In this document: piece by piece, positions 21,911 to 34,116 of the stretch
Layout of the letters: the number at the start of each line of letters is the position of its first letter
Position numbering within the stretch: position 1 is the stretch's first letter
From: Arvicola amphibius
Lineage: Eukaryota; Chordata; Mammalia; Rodentia; Cricetidae
Length of the DNA: 64,000 nucleotides
NCBI RefSeq assembly: GCF_903992535.2
Contig: NC_052054.1
Coordinates: 53,583,719-53,647,718 of the forward strand
Reading direction: 5' to 3'
The notes under the pieces: generated by a model
Database searches by the model: none
Seen by the model: the letters and a program-made list of their open reading frames with translations, nothing else
Told to the model about the DNA's origin: nothing
Made by a program: the position numbers and the translations under genes

Positions 21911-24900
21911 TAAGCCTTTCGGCTTGATAAAGACGTAAATAAACCTTCATTAAAAGAGTTGCGCAATCAACTCTGATGTGTAAGACAAGGATGCCTGTTT
22001 CTACTCTCGCTCTTGTCTAACTAAAAGTCTTAAAAGTTTAAGCCATGAAAGGACCTTTAAAAAAAAAAGATGTTCTAAAATAAATATTGTTGGAAACCTG
22101 GCCGAAGGATTGCATTTCCAGCTAGAAACAAGATTTCCCGTTAAATCTGCTGACAGTAATTCTCCCCCACAGCTGTCCTCTGGACACAGTCTAGGACTTC
22201 ACGCAGTGGGCCAGTGACAGGAGGACCGGAACAGCCGTCCAATGAGAAGAGGCCCAGCCCATTTCCACTCTCCACACCCCTGGGCCTTTCAGGTGAAGGG
22301 CTGGCTGGAGGAAGTGAGCCCTCCTTGGTCTTGTGGAGAGCAGGCACACCACCGCACAGTGTGGGTGGGGTTCTAGTGTAGATCCCATTTTAATATCAAA
22401 ATAGTATACATTACTTTTTCACTGAGCAATTGTCTTTTCAAGCTATTCCACAGCTGTTTCTGCTCTTGGAGGGCAAGAGGGAACATTCCATTCCTCCCAG
22501 CCAAACTTGCACTTCCGGCACACACAGAACCCTGGCAGCCTTGCAACCGCTGCCCACACCCACTCTCTGCATTACCCTCCTACTTCCCACTCCACAGTCC
22601 AGGCCCCAGATGTAGGAAGCAGCCACAGGTACACACAGCCCGTAAGTCCCCACAAAGAGGGTGAAGCGGCAGCACTTGGTCAACTCTTCTCTTCCATGTG
22701 CCTTTCCCCTGAGAGTTCCACACTGTCTCCCTCTCCCATGAGGGACGTGATAAATACAAGCTGCTGAAATTCTCCTTCAAAACCACATTTATCTAGCCAT
22801 ATAAAATCAGTGTGTCAAAGAATTAAAAGTTAAAAGAATTACAGAACATTCCTGAAATTTATTTTGCAATGTATAACAAAATAATTTTAATCAACCCAAT
22901 CTTTATCTGCGATTTGAAAAAAAAAAAAGCTGCATCCTTTTCCAGTTTGGAAACCTATTTCATATAGAAACAGAGGGAAATGGCCATTAGAAATACACAC
23001 CCAGGATGCAGGAGAATGCCAGAACATCTAGAATCACTTTCGTAACATTAGGCAAGTAGTCAGAACAGGAAGCTTGGTTAAAGGGGCATCGGGGAAAATG
23101 TGGGGCTGGGAAACAGTAGCCATAACTCTATAGCGAAGGAAAAGGCGGACACCTAAATCCAACCAGCCCGTAAGCAGTGACAGGGCTGAGGCACACACCC
23201 AGATACAGGGCCTGGTCTCTACTGCGTGCTCAAAACACTCCCCCCTTAATTACTGAATTAGTGGGAGGGGGCGGGATGCACTTTAGGATGGGCCTCCCAG
23301 GGGCTAGGAGTAAGTTTCCACTGGCAAGGCTGAAGCAGCGCTTAGGCTGCTTCCAGTTCACAAGTCCCAGCCAGGGTATGGAGACTGAAGGTTCTACTGA
23401 AGGGATGGAAACAGCAGAATGATAGTGTGTAGACTGGTCCACGGATCAAGGCCTTGGCGGATGGCGGCTGAGACCCATCTGGGATAAGAGCTGTCTTTTT
23501 TTCTATCTTGGGAGGCTATGGAGCTCAGAGCCACAAATATCAAACCACGGTTCCAAGACTGCCCCAAGCAACCCCCGGGAGTTCAGCACCGCGTCTATCT
23601 CACCTGCAGTCTGCAGGAGATGAAGTGTTTGCTGAGTACCAGGGCCGCAGCCCTGGGCCTGGCCAGTCTCACCTCGCTTTCTCTTGGCCGCACACAGGAA
23701 GCAGAGCTGTAGAAAGGTTGGCCGCCACAAGCCCAGCCTACTGGCTGACTCCAAAGCTCTTCCACCACATCTTTTCTCAAGTAAGCTCCCAAGCCAGCTG
23801 AGGAGGGACCAAGGAACTTGAAGAACGAACGCTTTTCATGTTTGGGAGCTTCTGTGCTGAAAACTAGCCCCTGAGTCAAGGCAGTGTTACCTCACTGTCC
23901 TTGGGAGGCCTCAAATCAGGTCCTCAAAGAACTGGCACCATGCCACAGATCCTCAAGCCAGACACACCAGGCAAATGTCTGCTAGTACCCTGGACTAAAC
24001 AGGGACTCCACTTTATACTATTTAAAACATGTAATTAGCCTATTATTAAGCCAGAAAAAGATCAGCCTGCTTTAAAATTACGTGAATCTTAAAATATGAT
24101 GTCCTTTGCCTGCCAAGTGACAACAGTCAGGACGCTTCGGTTTAACCTTAATCAAAAACTCCATTAGTGTTGCAAAAGTGACTGCTCCCCTTTAGGCATC
24201 AAAACCTGCAGCAACAGAAACCACTGACAGCACAAGCATAACAAAGGAATCTGTGGAGGTGTTGTGGGTGGGATCAACCTGACAGCCCAACAGTCGCAAT
24301 TCAGGGAGACTGACTTCTGCTCAGGTTCACAATCACCCCCTTCCCGTGAAACATCATATAAACACAACTGTTTCCAGCTCTTTGGATGCTACAACTCAGA
24401 AAACCTGTTCTCTGTTGTCCTGTTATTTCAAGAATAACATGTGTTTTTTGTAGCTCTGAAACAGAAGCCAGTGCGTAGGCACAATCAAACAGTGACATGC
24501 ACTGGAAGACTGGGAAGGGAGAAGACACCTTTCTGAGCTAAAGGAAAAGGTTTGGGCAAGTACTCACACAGCAGACAAGTGTGTGCATCTGGAAACAGGC
24601 GATCTTTCAAGTGTCTGTGTTAATTATTCTAGCACCATGAGTCAAGGTTAAAGAAGCCATGAAAGGAAACCAGCACCACACACCAAAGTAGCTAATGTTG
24701 GCAACTACAAACAAAAAGCTGCTGACTTTTCCTCCATAGGAAAGAACTGAAGAAAGACGATGTCAGCCCTGTGGAGGCTCAGGCCAACCGACTCCAGTCT
24801 CCACACCCCCCTGAAGCTCAGCGACCTGGAGCCTCTGGGGAGCAGCCTCCCGCCTGCTGTCTCTCCAGACACCGTCCACACTACAGCCTCACTTGCGTGT

Positions 24901-25984
24901 GCAGCTACCCAACGCTGTAGACACAAGGTCTCACTATACTGGTTTTATGGGAATTTTTCTTGTTCAAAACCACAGCATGCAAAAGCGGCTGACAACCAAC
25001 ACAATGATATCGCTAAACATTGAAATGAAATAATTAATGATTCCAGGACACTGGCTGGGTACCAATTATACCGACAGATGAGCACCAGACAGCTCCAAAA
25101 TCCACATAAAATGACCCAATGAGAAAAGGGTACTTCCATAGACTAAACAACCACACACTAACATTTCAGTTTCTGGAAAAGCTTCTACTGGTCCGCTCAT
25201 TCAAACTTAAAATCTAGAATGTATAATATCAGATCACTCCCTGAGCTATGACAAGTTAAGGAGGTTGAATCCGCTTCTCTAAAGACTACATACCACAGGA
25301 GTGTATTATTTCAGTACCAATATGCACTACGTTCTAAGCCACTTCACATACTACACAGTAAACCTGAAACTCCTAAAGCAAAATCAGCAGTAGTGTAATA
25401 CCAATTGCCCAAACGAACCCAAAAGGAAACCAGGACAGTCATATGAGAATCTATCAAAGTTAAACATGATCCTGAACATCCTTCTCTAGGATCTACCTGG
25501 GTAAGTACAGTTCTCACCCCTCACCAAGGAAATGTCTCTTTGGGACAGATGAAGTCCCTGACAGAAAACCACAACCAATCAAAATGCGGAGTTGTAAAAC
25601 CCAAATGACAGAGCTCCTACACTCAAGGGTCAGGGGTCACCACAGGGGAGGTGGCAGAAAGACTCTAAGAGCCAGCAGAATGGGGAGTTTGCTGTGATAC
25701 TATCAGGCACTACTCTCACGAAGTCTTGCCAAGATGGCTGCCTAAACATGAACTGAGTGTGGCAGGGGAAGCCCTCTAGGCCTCAACCATACACAAAGAA
25801 CTACAGGCAGCTAAGGAATACTGGTCTTCTCCAGGAAAGGGCAGACCGAATGATTATCTAATATCAAACGGTCAGCCCTGAGAACATATATACATGTAAC
25901 ATTATACAGACCGAGCAGGTTGTATTTATGTATTTAGGAATTTAGTACTCCCCACATGCACATGAGCATACACAGGTGCAATAC

Positions 25985-26100
25985 AATTTTTTTTAAAAAG
26001 ACACTATGGATTGGGGGATACATGGGAAGGTTTAGAGGGAGGAAATGGAGGGGGAACGATGTAATTACAATCTCAAAAAATATTTTTTTTTAAAGAAAGG
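25985..26100 (+). mobile_element. Probable L1 3'-end fragment
   Basis: The segment ttgggggatacatgggaagg, gggaggaaatggagggggaa and gatgtaattacaatctc followed by A/T-rich tract resembles rodent L1 3'-terminal sequence. No open reading frame is retained. Confidence 0.5.
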
Positions 26101-26532
26101 TAAACACGTAGTGGGAATGGAAAATTCCTGTGACTGGGTTCTTTCTGGAAAGACTAAAGGGATTTAGGAAGCTCTTCTCAGATCCTGCCAGTTACTGAAC
26201 ATGAAATAAGAGTCCAAGACAAGAGGACAGATCACAGGAGCTGTGGAATGGATCCACGGCTCAGCCAGCAGGTCTTCCAGTTCACCAGGGTTCACTGGTC
26301 CCACACATGGGCTGACACAGGAGACCCCTGGCCATACAACAACTGCCATGGTAGAATCTAACCTGGCAGGTCAGCCGGGAGATTCTTCAGCTTCCTTAAA
26401 GTCCATCATCTGGGTCACCTGACTTTCCAGCTCTTTCTGGGTCACCTGGCATTCCGGCTCTTTCTGATGAGGTTGCTCACTTGCTAATGGGAAATGCATT
26501 GAACTCATAGTCCAACCAAATACTGGGTCTTT

Positions 26533-26709
26533 TTTTTTAAAAAAAAAATTATTATGTATACAATATTCTGTCTGTGTTGCAGGCCAGAAGAGGGCACCAG
26601 ACCCCATTACAGATGGTTATGAGCCACCATATGGTTGCTGGGAATTGAACTCAGGACCTTTGGAAGAGCAGGCAATGCTCTTAACCTCTGAGCCATCTCT
26701 CCAGCCCCC
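26533..26709 (-). mobile_element. B2 SINE, antisense copy with exact target-site duplication
   Basis: The inverted B2 runs from its A-tail complement to gagccatctctccagcccc. It is flanked by identical 15-bp copies of aaatactgggtcttt at 26518-26532 and 26710-26724, which shows a complete retroposition event. Confidence 0.96.
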
Positions 26710-27401
26710 AAATACTGGGTCTTTACTTAAGATTTTAACAAATTACTGCATGTATGGAAAGGTAAGGCTAATCCCTTTACATCAAAAGCAAAGAAAAATA
26801 CCCAGGAATAGATACTGCCAAGGTGTTTTTGGGCTCAATGGTATTTCTTCAAGCAATGTACTTTCAGCTCTGAGGCATCATGTGAAACAGTATTACCCCA
26901 CAGTAATAGCTATTTCTGCAGAAACAAGTCCAGCAGGTTCTCCTAAACAGCTAAGACCTTGAAGTACATATATGTCTTCCCAAGTAAGAAAGATGACCAA
27001 GCCCTGGTAATAGTAATTTGTGGGCAGAAAGATGCAAGGGTACCAACTTCTTAAAAATATAACAACCTAGTCTAGAAGATCCAATGTTGTCCTTCCGCTG
27101 CTCCCCAGTTGTCTTGTCTCTGCAAGGACTCTGTTCTGGACCATCACCCAAGGAAAACTGTATCTGCATAGCAAACAGCTTGAAAGATGACTGAGTGGGT
27201 CTCCCCCAATAGCAGGAAGACGTGCTTATTGAATATGACAAAAGCCTTAGGAGTTCTACCTCAGGGTTTCTGGACATCCTACCAAATGTGTAGCCATTAA
27301 CTTGAGCCTGTTGGTTTCAGCAGCACCCTGTACTCCTCCTGCCCCCACTAGGGAAACAAGGCACAAAGAGACAAAGAGGGAACTGGTGCAAAACACACTG
27401 T

Positions 27402-27520
27402 TGCCAGGCAGTAACCACAGCACGTGGGGAGCTAAAGCAGAAGGACCAGGAGTTCATGGCTAGGCTGGGTTATGTAATGAATTCCAGAGCAGCCACAGCT
27501 ATAAGCAACATCCCATCTAG
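27402..27520 (+). mobile_element. Diverged B1-like SINE
   Basis: Only weak hallmarks remain (ggctaggctgggttatgta, ccagagcagccacagctata), so the call is tentative. Confidence 0.45.
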
Positions 27521-27542
27521 AAGGGTAGACAAAGGAGAGCGT

Positions 27543-27554
27543 CTGCTGCTGCTA

Positions 27555-27584
<30 letters not shown>
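27543..27584. repeat. (CTG)n microsatellite, CAG on the transcript strand
   Basis: Fourteen triplets, twelve of them CTG, with two interruptions (CTA, TTG), ending in seven pure CTG units. Confidence 0.95.
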
Positions 27585-27585
<1 letters not shown>

Positions 27586-28015
27586 AGGAATGGGAGTTCC
27601 TGAGCCTCTGATTCCAGAGGCTTATAAATGAGAAAGAACCTGAGGTTCCTGCAGTTCTCGACAGCCCACTGTTTCAGATAATAAACTACTTGCAGATCCT
27701 TAACTGCAAGAGATGGCACCAGACAGAAAGTTTCCAGCCAGCTTTCCTCTCTACCTTTTCATAAAACAAAATCCCAATAATCAGATGCAGAAGGAGATAG
27801 ACATGGCTCAAGCACTTTGTGATGCTCTAACCTGGCTCTCCCGAGGATACTTCAGGCTCCGTGACAGTAAGTTATGAATAAAGGGCAGAAGAATCCTCAG
27901 ATACCATCCTGTTGCTACATTTAACCCACACTGCTCACCAGCTCAGTTGGCTGCTGCTCAATGCTGTAGTCCTCTGTACAGACACATCAGTGGAATTCAC
28001 TCCTTACCTTCCTAT

Positions 28016-28162
28016 CTACTACAGGACAGGGGAGCATCCCACCCGTGTCCCCTGCTACGGGACACGGGAGTAGCCCATCATGTCCTCTACTACAGAACAC
28101 TGGACAGGAGCAGCCCACCCACGTCCCCTGCTACAGGGCACAGGAGCAGCCCACCCGTGTCC
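28016..28162. repeat. Minisatellite, about four units of 35-41 bp
   Basis: Units start at 28016, 28051, 28086 and 28127. Each begins ctactacag or cctgctac(a/g)gg and ends in gcccacccgtgtcc or a close variant. Unit lengths are 35, 35, 41 and 36 bp. Confidence 0.88.
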
Positions 28163-28204
28163 GGAACACTGGGCACTCCATCTCAGGGAAAAGCTCACCC
28201 ATCT

Positions 28205-28568
28205 TAATCATTATTCTATTGCTATGAAGGGTCACCACGACCAAAGCAACTCTTATAAAGGAAAGCATTTAGCTGCGGCTGGCTTAGTTTCAGAGGGTTA
28301 GTCCATTGTCATGGCAGGAAGCATGGCAGCACACCTGGTGCTGGAGCAGTAGCTAAGAGCTACGTCATGATCAGCAGGTTGAGAAAGAGAGACTCTGGGC
28401 TTGGCACCGGCTTTTGAAACTTCAAAGCCACTGCCGGTGCACATTTCCTCCAACAAGGCCACACCTCTTTGCCCTTCTAAAACCTTCTAATCCTTTAAAA
28501 TAGCACCATTTCCTGTGACTAAGCATTCAAGTAAGCTTATGGGATCTATTATTATTTAAACCACCACA
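28205..28568 (-). mobile_element. Rodent hAT-like non-autonomous repeat (URR1 type, name from memory), antisense
   Basis: The segment contains attgctatgaagggtcacca, gcatggcagcacacctggtg, ctccaacaaggccacacctc and a terminal atttaaaccaccacagcac, the layout of a common rodent repeat that I recall as URR1. A second, plus-strand copy lies at 47530-47705. Confidence 0.65.
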
Positions 28569-29724
28569 GCACCTGAACATTTACCAAGTCTCTGTAGGGT
28601 TCCCACATCCATCCTGGAGCACTGGCCATTCTGAAGGGAATCTTTTATTCCTGATTTGTCCGTGGGCTGCTCTCGACTTAACACCCACCTTTCCCTCAGG
28701 CGCGGTGACCAGTTCCTAGGACGTGTCATGAATGTGAAAACCTAGGACTCCCTTCTCCTTCCACATCATTCCATCTCCCATAAAATTCCTTTTCACTCCT
28801 CTAACAGAATTTAGCAGTCTGGGATCTGAAGAAAAATGCACGAGGAAGTTTCTATAGACCAATAACAAACACATGTAATATACAGTATACACTCAACTGC
28901 AAGTTTCTAAAGATCATTTTCTAGCATAGTAACTATGAACCAGGAGCCTTTGCTACACAAGAGAAAAACCTCATGAAAACTATTCACAAAAGCCAGACGT
29001 GTTCTGGTTCAAGAAAACTGGTATTTTCTCTCCCCTTCCCTTTCCTCCTGAATAGCCTACTTCCACTTGGCAAATGGAAGAGTGCATTTACTATAGTGAT
29101 TGCTCGCATCTGCTTGTCCAATGCCTCTGGAATGACACTGGATTGCTGCCAGATAGCCAAATAATGTGCTCTTGGAGAAATAATTATCAACTAAAATGCC
29201 ATAAAATGGGCCAGTACTTGCACTCCGCTTGTACTGTGAGATATTTTGGCACCAAGTACAAGCTTCCTTTGGTTACTCCTTACATCAATCAGAAAATTAC
29301 TTTAATTTGCTGTGATGCTATTTGTGAACACACACGGAAAAGAAAGCAGGCGTCGAGGAGAAACTAGGCTTAGCCCACTGGACTTCAGCAGCAGGTCAGA
29401 GCACAGCATTCCAGACACAACAGCTTCCAGAGACCAGCCTAGGCTGGGTGGCAAAAGGCTGCAGATAGAGAATAACCAGTAACTACAAGCAAGCTGTCAA
29501 TTTTTAGTGCTTCCAGCCTAGGTTAACTACCAAAAGAATGTGGCAACAGTACCAAATTAAACCACAACGGTTACCCCGTTTTATGAAAACGGAGCTTTTA
29601 GTCCATTTTTCTGTTTATATGAGATATAAAAATCGGGGGAGGAGGTTAGATATCATCTGAACTTTTATGGAATGCTATGGCTTTTCTACATCCCACTTGC
29701 AAACTCTTTTTTCACATGGTACTA

Positions 29725-29925
29725 TGGGAGCTGGGGAAAGGCTCAGTCAGTAGAGTGTCATTACCCAACCATGAATAAAGCCCTCAGTTTGATCCTCAGC
29801 ACCCGTGTGAAACCTGGGTGCTACAGCACAGAGGAGATGGAGACAGGAATCCCTGGACCTCACTAGCAAGCTACATGTCCAGTGGGAGATCCTGTCTCAA
29901 AAATTAGGTGATAACAAAAAACCCA
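29725..29925 (+). mobile_element. B4 / ID-type SINE
   Basis: An ID-like 5' part (gctggggaaaggctcagtca, tttgatcctcagcaccc) is fused to a B1-like 3' end (gagatcctgtctcaaaaatt). Confidence 0.75.
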
Positions 29926-30595
29926 AACCACCTAACATAGACCACTGGCCACTAAACACTTGAAGTGTGTGCATGCACCCCCCCACACACACTTGTGGGG
30001 AATGTATGAAATATGGATAAGCCATATGAACTTGTATAACAAGGAAAGAATTAAGTAAGGACCACAATTACCTGCCCTCAACCTTCCTGATCTGTTCAAG
30101 GCTTGTCACACACTTTCTTTCAGGGTCAATGGATTCCTCCTTCCCTCTGAACTAAACTATGCCAGAGAGTGAAACACAGACAAGCTAACACCGATGCAGA
30201 AAGCACCCTGTCCCCAGATTCTCCATTGACAATGACACCTACCCTTTGCAAAGGAGTAACAAATAATCAGATTAAATAGCTGGTTATTTACACTTCAGAA
30301 GCATTTACACATTCAACTCAGATATATGAGTTCCCCTACAAGGCATTCTCCTGTTTCAAGCCAACCACACAATCCAAATACAGTGGAAGAAGTGTTTTAG
30401 TTAAGACTGAGAATTTTCTGATAGCTAATAAAGAGAGCACTGGATTAGAGGATGAGCGGGTTAAGTGGGTGCAAATCCTTTGGGGGACCATCTTATCAGA
30501 AATATTGAAAAAAAAACAACTGTTTTCCATAGAACAGACCACTCCATTCTCCTTGATGCAGTGGGATGCTCCTCTGTACGTTGTGAATATGTTTT

Positions 30596-30895
30596 TTTCA
30601 TTACCATTGGCTAATAAAAAAGCTACTTTGGCCTATGGTAGGGCAGAATATAGTCAGGTGGGAAAGTCAAACTGAATACAGGGAGACAACAGCAACTGCC
30701 AGATAAGGAAGATATTGAGGTAACAAGCCTCAAGCCTCAGGGTATAAAATAACAGAAATGGGTTAATTTAAGTTGTAAGAGCTAGTTAATAATAAGCCTG
30801 AGCTAATAGGCCAAACAGTTTATAACTAATATTAAGCCTCAGAGTGGTTATTCTGGAACTGGTAGGTGGGAAAGAAACCTCCAATTACACCTTTT
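30596..30895 (+). mobile_element. LTR-like interspersed repeat, copy 1
   Basis: The 3' half (taatttaagttgtaagagct, agttaataataagcctgagc, taggccaaacagtttataac) is shared almost exactly with 47848-48215, while the 5' parts differ. It looks like a solo LTR of a rodent endogenous retrovirus family. No retroviral coding sequence is present here. The family assignment is uncertain. Confidence 0.6.
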
Positions 30896-31152
30896 CTTTA
30901 CTAACAGAATGTTGATTCTATGCTGGGCCCAGAGACCTTGTTCTCTGAAGTGAGATGTAACTATCTACCTGACTTCTAGATGTGGAAGAGTCTGTGGAAC
31001 TTGTCAAGAAGGAAGTAGAAGAGTCAACTTGTCCCACAGTTCCCTTTGACCTACATATCTTCCTCTTTTTGACCTGTATTTATATGACCATAGGGAGGAA
31101 GCCACTTGCTGAGATGGAAGGGCACTATATAGAGTTTCCAATCACTTCTTAT

Positions 31153-31265
31153 TTTTTCAGATGAGATTTGGTTGTGTTGCCCAGGCAGGTTTTGAACTCC
31201 TGAGCTCAACTGAGCCTTTTGTCTCAGCCTTCTGAGTAGCTGAAACTGAAGCTGTGTTTTACCAC
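31153..31265 (-). mobile_element. Old 7SL-derived monomer (proto-B1), antisense
   Basis: The segment ttgcccaggcaggttttgaa followed by ctcctgagctcaactgagcc and cagccttctgagtagctga is closer to the ancestral 7SL/Alu-like monomer than to modern B1. Confidence 0.65.
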
Positions 31266-31317
31266 TTCCAATCTAAACTAACCTTTTGTGTAAGAGGACT
31301 TCACTACTATAGTGCGG

Positions 31318-31630
31318 TAGTCTGGAGCACAGAGAGCTCAGTAGTGAGTGCTTGCTGTGTGAGCACCAGGTCTTGAATGTGATCCCAGCACTATGTGAGA
31401 AGACAGCTGTTGGACACACTCTCCTATAATCCTGGTGCAGAAGGCAGAGGCGGGACCTCTAGGACCCACTGGCCAGCTTGCCTAACCTAACTGGTGAGTC
31501 CCAGCTCTCTGATGAGAGACTGAGTCTCAAAAACAAAAGGATAATTCCTGAAGAATGACATCTAAGGTTGATCTCTGGACTCCACATGTATGAACACATA
31601 CAAAATAAAATGAAAAAGCAAAAGTAAATG
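31318..31630 (+). mobile_element. B4 SINE (ID-B1 fusion)
   Basis: An ID-like head (cacagagagctcagtagtga) is followed by atcctggtgcagaaggcaga, gagactgagtctcaaaaac and an A-rich AATAAAATGA tail. Confidence 0.75.
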
Positions 31631-31771
31631 CCCAAACCTAATCCTAACTGACAGGCCTAGCAACTCCACTCTTAGGAGTTAATCATACTGACATACTTCT
31701 GCATGTGACATACATGTATATAATTTCTCTGTGCATATTCTCTTGCCAAGCATTACATTAATAAAATAGTT

Positions 31772-31946
31772 AGCCGGGCGGTGGTGGCACACGCCTTTAT
31801 TCCCAGCACTCGGGAGGCAGAGGCAGGCGGATCTCTGTGAGTTCGAGGCCAGCCTGGTCTACAAGAGCTAGGTCCAGGACAGGCTCTAAAAAAGCTGCAG
31901 AGAAACCCTGTCTCGAAAAACCAAAAAAAAAAAAAAAAAAAAAAAA
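31772..31946 (+). mobile_element. B1 SINE, cricetid-type, little diverged
   Basis: The copy runs from agccgggcggtggtggcaca through ctacaagagctaggtccagg and acaggctctaaaaaagct to an A24 tail. The sequence is close to consensus, so the insertion is probably recent. Confidence 0.95.
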
Positions 31947-32077
31947 GAAGTTAATTATAAAAGCCTAAGTGTTTAACAGTGATTGGAAGTTTGTGTTCAC
32001 ATTAAGATAACACAATACAGACACCAAGTATAAAAGGCTTCTGGCCGAACTCCCACCTACACATCAGGCACATTCAC

Positions 32078-32298
32078 AGCTCAGCTGATGGCTCGGTAGT
32101 GAAGAGTACTTGTTGCTCTTGCAGAAGACCCTGGCTTGGCTCCCAGCACCCACATGCTACTCCTTAAACTCCGGCTCCAGGGGATCAAGTGCGCTCCATA
32201 GGCACCAGGTACACATGTTGATACACACACACACACACACACACACACGCAAAACACATAGAAATTTAAGTAAACAAACTTAAAAATGAAACAAAAGT
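32078..32298 (+). mobile_element. B2/B3 SINE containing (CA)13
   Basis: The tRNA-like head (cagctgatggctcggtagtg) and cccagcacccacatgctac lead into a CA dinucleotide run at 32223-32248 and an A-rich tail. Confidence 0.88.
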
Positions 32299-32867
32299 GG
32301 CCTTGAAGAAATTGCATAAGTGCTGAACACTGTCATCTCCCAATGATACAAGCAGAATAGGCTGTAATCCTAGAGGCGGCCAAGAGCTCCACAAGTTCTG
32401 ACAGGGAAGCCACTAAGACAGATTTGGCATATCTGGAGGCCACAGGCAAGGATACAAACAAAAGGCAAACAGGAACCAACACAATGGCGACTGGCTTCTT
32501 ACGAGCTCTGCTAATCCAGCGGTCTCCCTGGCTTCATGCCAAGCGAAGCACAGTTCAGCATGCTGGAGACTGGGCACTGGCTTTGAGGGGATCTCAAAGC
32601 TCCGAAACAAGTGACATCAGTAAACTAAGGACCTGGTCCAGTCCATTCGCCCTGTGGCCAGATGAATTTATATTAAATCTGGAAAGGCCAAGCTGGCTAG
32701 GGAATGAAGAACTGATTGTTTACACAATAACATTGCAAGAATGAGCTAAAACTGGTCGTACTCTGTAGAATAGCACTGTGGAATAAAAACCTGGAGTGGA
32801 GCAGCATTCCTAGGGTAAGGTTTCCATTAATAGACAGACTGCCAAAATATTGGGGGAAATGAGAATT

Positions 32868-32973
32868 TGTTTTGTTTTGAGGGTCTCACTTGTGTAGCCT
32901 TGGAAACTAATATGTTGACCAGGCTGGTCTAGAACTCATACAGATTAAAGGCATGCGCCACCATACCATGCAT
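32868..32973 (-). mobile_element. B1 SINE fragment, antisense, internally deleted
   Basis: gggtctcacttgtgtagcct, gaccaggctggtctagaact and attaaaggcatgcgccacc are present, but the segment between the last two motifs is missing. Confidence 0.78.
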
Positions 32974-33054
32974 GGAAAGAGAATCTAAAAATATCTGTTG
33001 ACATCATTATGACTTGGTGTCTTTGGATTCAGAAGGGAAAGGACACACAGTTCT

Positions 33055-33228
33055 TTTTAAAAATCTTTTTACTATGAATATGTTTATTTTCTGTGTTATG
33101 GGTGTTTTGTTTGCATTTGCCTGGTGCCTGCAGAGTCAGAACTGGAGTTGCAGACAGTAGAGAGCCTGGATGTAAGGATGGGGATTGAACCCAGGTCCTC
33201 TTAACCACTGACTTCTCCCTTCAGCCCC
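33055..33228 (-). mobile_element. B2/B3 SINE, antisense copy
   Basis: The inverted tail is followed by gtgcctgcagagtcagaact and gattgaacccaggtcctct, and the copy ends near cagcccc. Confidence 0.78.
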
Positions 33229-33369
33229 AATGTAGAGGTTCCGAAGCTAGGACACTGTAAACTTCATTCTCTTCTGGATTCTTCTCACCCAGAAAGAACT
33301 GTCTGCCCATTTTCCACCCTCAACCGAACTGTGCCTCTAAATGAACTTATACTAAGCCACCATTCAGTT

Positions 33370-33515
33370 TTTTTCTCATGTCTCATTACTGCATTATTAA
33401 CTATTTTATCGAGGAAGAAACTGTGGCACACAGGAATGACATTGTTCCCCCAAGGTCAAATGGCTAATAAAAAGAGCAACGTGTTGAGCCTGGGTGTATC
33501 TGCTCCAACGCCCAC
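33370..33515 (+). mobile_element. MIR SINE fragment
   Basis: ggaagaaactgtggcacaca, ccccaaggtcaaatggctaa and gagcctgggtgtatctgct follow the order of the MIR core (gaggaaactgaggc … ccaaggtcacacagct … cccaggt). Confidence 0.65.
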
Positions 33516-34101
33516 ACAGCAATGTAGCAGCAGGGCCCACTCCAGTGGTACGTAAAAAAGCCACAGGCTTCCTGGTAGTCAAAATTCCCTTATTGTGATA
33601 AAACTCTGAGTGACCTAGTCAGATGGAAGGCCGTCTACAGTCCGCTCTGCCCAGCTGCTTCTCAGATCTATGACATTCAGTTTTTCCTCTTAAGAGGCTG
33701 CCACCAAATTGACTCCCCTGTAAGAAAAGCAAAAAATAGCACAAAGGTATAGACAAAAGCCATTCATTAGCCTAATCTCTCCCCTCAACAGCCATTTAAA
33801 ACTGGAAACAGAGAAAGGATCATGTTCTTAATGTCTGAGAAAAGAAAGAGCAACACGTGACTGTCCTCTACATGAGAGTGTGGTGCTCTGTATCAAAGAG
33901 TGCATTGTGCCGCGTGCACAGAAGGGGCAGAGTCAGAGTAATGTAAGTATGTGACCTTCGGGCAGCTAATGCATCACTTATTGCCCTAATAATTTTTATT
34001 ATAGTAGAAATTGGTTTTATAGAAAAAATGGAGTATCTTTCCTTTTAAACAAAATCCATTTGCTCAGCATCTCCTACACTCTATATATCTTAAGTATTAT
34101 C

Positions 34102-34116
34102 TTGTTTACAGTAAAC
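34102..34116. promoter_or_regulatory. Palindromic forkhead-type element
   Basis: The sequence TTGTTTACAGTAAAC contains one full FOXO-type core (TTGTTTAC) and a second core in inverted orientation (GTAAAC), separated by one base. It lies in non-repetitive intron DNA. FOXO factors are known to stimulate FOXO3 transcription, so autoregulation is possible but only inferred. Confidence 0.35.
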
